From the NCBI GenBank assembly GCA_009602725.1, contig WELB01000450.1, positions 1 to 10,369 of the forward strand: 10,369 bases of DNA, read 5' to 3'. Below are positions 7,601 through 10,369 of the stretch, piece after piece (position 1 is the stretch's first letter; each line of letters begins with the position of its first letter). The translations under genes and the position numbers were made by a program. The notes under the pieces are model-generated. The model was not told where the DNA came from and did no database searches. It was given only the letters and a program-made list of their open reading frames with translations. Origin of the DNA: Spirogloea muscicola (taxonomy: Eukaryota; Streptophyta; Zygnematophyceae; Spirogloeales; Spirogloeaceae).

Positions 7601-10369
7601 GCTACATTGTGCATGAGAAGTCTCAGGCTGGCTAACCTGGAGTCTGGGACTTGCAGCCACCCTGCCTTGTAAGTGGGGGCCTCAGTATGCCTGAGATGAT
7701 GAGCAATCGCCCACCCAGCAATCTCCTCGGCACCTGCCAGAAGTAGAGTGTGGGCTTCTCTGAGCTGATGATCAAGCACACGCGGCTTACATGTTGTTCG
7801 TTTTCACAATTGCCGAGGGTGGTCCAAGGACGGCCAGCGCCTGATGCAAGTTGCAGCAATGCTAGACACATGATCAGGGGGCGCAGTGCCCTACTTTCTT
7901 CCACAAGACAGCAGCTGCTCAGCTTCAGGCTGGTGAGGTCCCCACACTCCACGTTCTTGCTCACAAAAGTCTGCAGCCCATGAGCAGATATGCTAAGTTT
8001 CCATCACTTGCGACGGAGTAAGAGCAGGGTGCAGATGCCGCGTACACCAAGCCTAACAACTTGCTCAATGCTCGGTGGAGGTGAGCCTGGCTCAAGCTGG
8101 CAAGGTCCTCCGCACTGCCCAGTCTGTTTGGCCGGCTCGTGTCTGCCCGTCCCTTTTGACCAAGCGCAAGGAGGGTGGTGGCCATTGATCATCACCTCGA
8201 GAAGGGGTGAGCAATTTCTCCTGCTCTGGAGGACCTCAGCGTCGTACTTCATCTGGGACTTCCACTTGTCCAGGTCACTGGCATCCTGCACACACTCGAA
8301 GACGGGGTCAGACGAGTGGCTGAGGCAGCAGTGCCGTGCCCATGTGAAGGGCAAGAGAACCAGGATGTGGCCGTGCCTCGACTTTTGTTCCTGGACAATA
8401 CCTTGGGTGCTCTGATGTTGATGACTGTGCACAAGTTTGACTTGCAGAGACTTGCCAACTTGCTCTGCAAGGCCGACAAGGCAGAGGTCAGGAGCAGCAG
8501 TCAGCTGCGTGGTGATACTTGGCGCCCAGAGAATGGACGACGTGGAGCACGCAAACAACAGAGTCGAGAGACTTGCGTTGGGCTCACGTCTTCATTATGG
8601 AGGGCCAAAATGGACTTCATAGCCGAGACAGCCCAGCTCACCTGCTGCGTCATGTCCTCCGACTGAAGTACTGTTCCAAGGATGAGCACATTGCTGGCCA
8701 CCTTGCCAATCTGCTCACGGAAGGCCGAGTGGGCCTGCGGATCACTCAAGAGCGTTCCACCAAAGCTGCCCAGGTAAAGCACGATGGGCGCCTTGGCAGA
8801 CTCGGTGCTCAACACCTGCAGAACGAGCTTCGGCGCCATCTGAGCTATGAGCGACAACAAGTCTCACAAAGTCGTGCACCCCTCTAGCAGGTACTGGTGC
8901 CAAGCATGACGTGAAGTCAGACAAGGAGCTCCCAAAGCCCAACTGGCAAGGCCTGCAGCAAGTATGGCAGGCAATGGCTGCGCCCAGCGGCCACGAGTGT
9001 CCCCGCAGGCAAACACAAGGCAATCACCTGCATCAGCGCCTCCACGACCAGTCCCGCCTTGAACTGCACGGCACACGCCTCTCTGGTGCCACCCTGCTGG
9101 GCGCTGGTGTCCGGCTCTGAGCAGAGTCACCCGCGCAGCTGGTCAGAAGCCACAACCACTGCCTCCTCCCGCCGATCAATGTCAGCCGGCCCGACTCAGC
9201 ACCTCAGCGTGGCTTGCTTCCAATCACCTGCCGAGACAGTCGCCGAGACGGCCTCCCAGACGAGCCTGGGGAGATCCCAGCTTCTCCACATGGACGACAA
9301 CGAGCTCCTCCTCGAGGCCTGCTGTCAAGGACCCCGCCAGGATGAGCTGCGGTGCACCTTCCGCCAGTGCCAGCAAGAGCGCTGAATGCAGGTGCAGCAG
9401 CCTTCAGCAGCAGGCTTGCCCATGAAGCTGCTCGGCAATCTGGGCCGGCACTGGAGCAGTGGGATCAAGCAGTGGCAGCCCGTGCCTCCTGGAGAATGCT
9501 TGCCTACCTGCTCATCGATTTCCATGGCCCCTTCCTCCAGTATCGCCTGGACGCAGGAGAGTGACGAACAGGTGAGGATTCCGTTGTTAGAGGGCCGCGA
9601 GCCTGGAGCAATCTGTCTGTCCTCAGGACATCCCAGCCCGCATGTGTGGGGAGGACGGTGCGTGCGTGGGGCGGGCGGCGACCAGACGGATGGGTCGGGG
9701 GCGGAGGGAGACTGCAGACCTGCATGTGCAGGCTCGGCACGTCGAGGACCAGCAGGCTGGCGTCGTGGTGCTTGGCGAGCGCCGTGGCGAGAGCGAGCTG
9801 GCACATGCCGGACTCTGCGCCGGCGGGGGTGGCGGGAGAGGGCACCGGCCAGGCACCGCAGGGACAGTCAGCCGGCGTCGCGGGTGCGAGGCTACTCGCC
9901 GGAGGAAGCATGGGCCGAGCTCGCCCGGGCAAGGCCACCGGCCGCGCGGCGAGATGGCGGAAGGGCGACGAATCGGGCGCAGGGAGGGCCGGCCCACTTG
10001 GTAGAGCAGGGCTCAGAGAGCCCCCGCTTGAGGGGTACGTGCCTCACCCGCAGCGCCGGAGAGCAGGATCGCGGGCGCGGCCGCGGCGTGCTGCCGTTGC
10101 GGGCCGCCCTTGAGCGGGATGTAGGCCGAGTTGATGAGCGCCTCGCGCGTGCCATCGCTGCTCGTCGCAGGCGGCGCAGGGGGTCAGCGGCGCCGCTGGG
10201 GGACCGGCGGAGGCGCCGGTGCAGGGGAGGCCGGGCGGGGCGGGGCCGGGGTACCTGAGGGGGTAGGGGAAGGCGTCGAAGGAGTGGGCGAGCGCGGCGG
10301 CGGGGCGCACGGCCGCGAGCAGGCAGGCGCGGTAGGCGGCGAGGCGGGGGGCGCGGCGGCGGCGGCGGC
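4316..10369 (-). CDS. DAA1-type (plant/algal ATAD1-like, meiotic-clade) AAA ATPase, 23 exons, 5' partial
   Basis: Predicted ring-forming AAA ATPase that would remodel or extract protein or membrane partners; the role and location of this plant-type group are poorly defined. Exons in transcript order: 10369-10255, 10157-10048, 9814-9720, 9546-9508, 9321-9228, 9116-9028, 8839-8642, 8464-8402, 8285-8196, 7970-7895, 7733-7637, 7528-7438, 7246-7097, 6973-6794, 6518-6396, 6236-6153, 6042-5858, 5707-5569, 5445-5386 (alternative end 5356), 5264-5085, 4907-4813, 4672-4618, 4429-4316. All borders are GT/AG and phases agree, giving 839 visible residues (in-frame from 10367). Landmarks: [22 protein letters not shown]-like start (about 30-50), AILLSG (67-72), LLVLDV (95-100), APIVLYL (199-205), VLILGT (233-238), [10 protein letters not shown] (443-452), Walker A GPPGTGKT (504-511), Walker B IFIDE (560-564), sensor 1 ATNRP (608-612), RRFQRR (621-626), C-terminal [12 protein letters not shown]. 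All catalytic residues are present. Exons 3-6 are the least certain. Start codon and any FHA-like N-terminus lie outside the window. Confidence 0.93.
4813..5264 (-). other. Acidic and Gln-rich linker between the AAA core and the C-terminal signature
   Basis: Two exons, 5264-5085 and 4907-4813, encode about 91 residues of low complexity: many Glu, Ala, Val and Pro, then a run of seven Gln. No fold is recognisable. Plant family members also have a charged, variable linker here, so its presence is expected while its sequence is not conserved. The exon 19 donor is uncertain (GTCAGC at 5385 or GTGAGA at 5355, both phase 0), which would change the linker by ten residues. Confidence 0.75.
4842..4862 (-). 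repeat. Short CAG/CAA repeat coding for seven glutamines
   Basis: Seven in-frame codons, CAG three times, CAA once, CAG three times, lie in exon 21 of the AAA gene. On the plus strand they appear as CTG repeats with one TTG. The CAA interruption would limit slippage. It is a plausible length-variable site between strains. Confidence 0.9.
5386..6973 (-). other. AAA ATPase core domain (visible residues about 436-692)
   Basis: Six exons encode the whole nucleotide-binding module. It opens with [14 protein letters not shown] and VTFDSIGAL, the usual entry to meiotic-clade AAA cores, then has the P-loop GPPGTGKT, the pore-loop segment after [13 protein letters not shown], and the Walker B TVIFIDE. 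The sequence [19 protein letters not shown] and the [16 protein letters not shown] segment follow, ending in [10 protein letters not shown], the sensor-2 side [11 protein letters not shown] and AAYRPIREL. The Walker B glutamate and the two arginines after the ATNRP motif are present, so the ATPase should be active. An intron splits VIFIDE from VDSM. Q replaces the usual E in the RRFERR motif. Confidence 0.95.
7438..10255 (-). other. N-terminal domain of the AAA protein (degenerate AAA-like fold, visible residues about 30-385)
   Basis: In plant DAA1-type proteins the region before the AAA core begins with an F-P-Y-Y-L-S-type motif and contains strands reading AILLSG, LLLLD, VLYL and VLILGS. 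All have counterparts here: [30 protein letters not shown] and VLILGTVL. These strand patterns resemble a AAA fold without Walker residues, which is inference. Later matches include [22 protein letters not shown] and AGWAIAHHL. The conserved strands are present but the joining segments are shorter than in land plants, and exon calls between 9814 and 9028 rest mainly on phase and splice sites. Confidence 0.7.
7529..7636 (-). other. Stop-free 108-nt intron (intron 11) of the AAA gene
   Basis: The donor GTTAGC and the acceptor GTGCGCAG join VPDS to SVEYAYNLW. The intron is a multiple of three with no stop in the host frame, so it could be read through as 36 extra residues. Joining at these sites gives a better match to the family than read-through, but the decision is not certain. 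Confidence 0.6.
10224..10269 (+). other. G-run cluster with G-quadruplex potential
   Basis: Plus-strand runs of three or more G lie at 10224-10227, 10233-10235, 10237-10240, 10242-10245, 10248-10251, 10259-10263 and 10266-10269, with loops of 1-7 nt. The core at 10233-10251 fits the standard four-run rule. It overlaps intron 1 and the end of exon 1 of the AAA gene, on the strand opposite its RNA. Any effect would be at DNA level. Confidence 0.6.
10353..10369 (-). repeat. CGG/GCC triplet run at the window edge
   Basis: Five or more GGC/CGG triplets occur at the right edge. In the AAA gene frame this codes for arginines just before the [10 protein letters not shown] segment. It may be coding, or 5' sequence before a splice site. 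The run continues beyond the window, so its length is unknown. Confidence 0.6.

Noticed and set aside
7970-8196. Extra exon with the [15 protein letters not shown]-like reading on the minus strand within intron 9
   Set aside because: Joining exon 9 directly to the exon at 7970 keeps phase 0 and follows the family; the extra segment has no match and no in-phase partner sites.
9386-10258. Long open frame of 290 codons on the plus strand
   Set aside because: It lies antisense to AAA exons with matching splice sites, is rich in Arg, Gly and Ala as expected of GC-rich shadow frames, and resembles no family.
1-10369. Bacterial operon or phage-like gene cluster
   Set aside because: Every recognisable coding block is interrupted by GT-AG introns, and no ribosome binding sites or polycistronic layout are present.

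Overview
This window looks like nuclear DNA from a green-lineage eukaryote, most likely a green alga. Two spliced genes face each other tail to tail, and every exon below was placed by family similarity plus GT/AG borders and reading phase. There are 35 short introns, nearly all 91 to about 300 nt. The right-hand gene belongs to a AAA-ATPase family typical of plants and algae. Nothing in the window looks bacterial, and the species cannot be named from the sequence alone.

Left part (1-3734, + strand): a Gfo/Idh/MocA-family NAD(P)-dependent oxidoreductase. Thirteen exons are in the window; the N-terminal dinucleotide-binding start lies upstream. The exons join without a phase conflict into 393 residues ending in a stop at 3732-3734. 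Intron 5 (1387-1966) is two to five times longer than its neighbours because it holds a 484-bp near-perfect inverted repeat. Its two 228/225-nt arms are head-to-head copies of a retrotransposon Gag fragment around a 31-nt loop. Transcribed with the host gene, it would fold into a long double-stranded RNA hairpin. This is the most interesting item in the window.

Middle (3735-4315): an A+T-richer intergenic stretch between the two stop codons, shared by both 3' ends. I see no gene, RNA gene or clear repeat in it.

Right part (4316-10369, - strand): a AAA ATPase of the plant DAA1-type group (meiotic-clade/ATAD1-like). Twenty-three exons are in the window, giving 839 residues to the stop at 4316-4318; the 5' end runs off the right edge. 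It has a diverged N-terminal domain, a complete AAA core with intact Walker A, Walker B, sensor 1 and arginine residues, an acidic and glutamine-rich linker, and the family's C-terminal signature.

Both genes are much richer in G+C at their 5' ends (the window edges) than at their 3' ends (the centre). The two genes have no evident functional link; they appear to be neighbours only.
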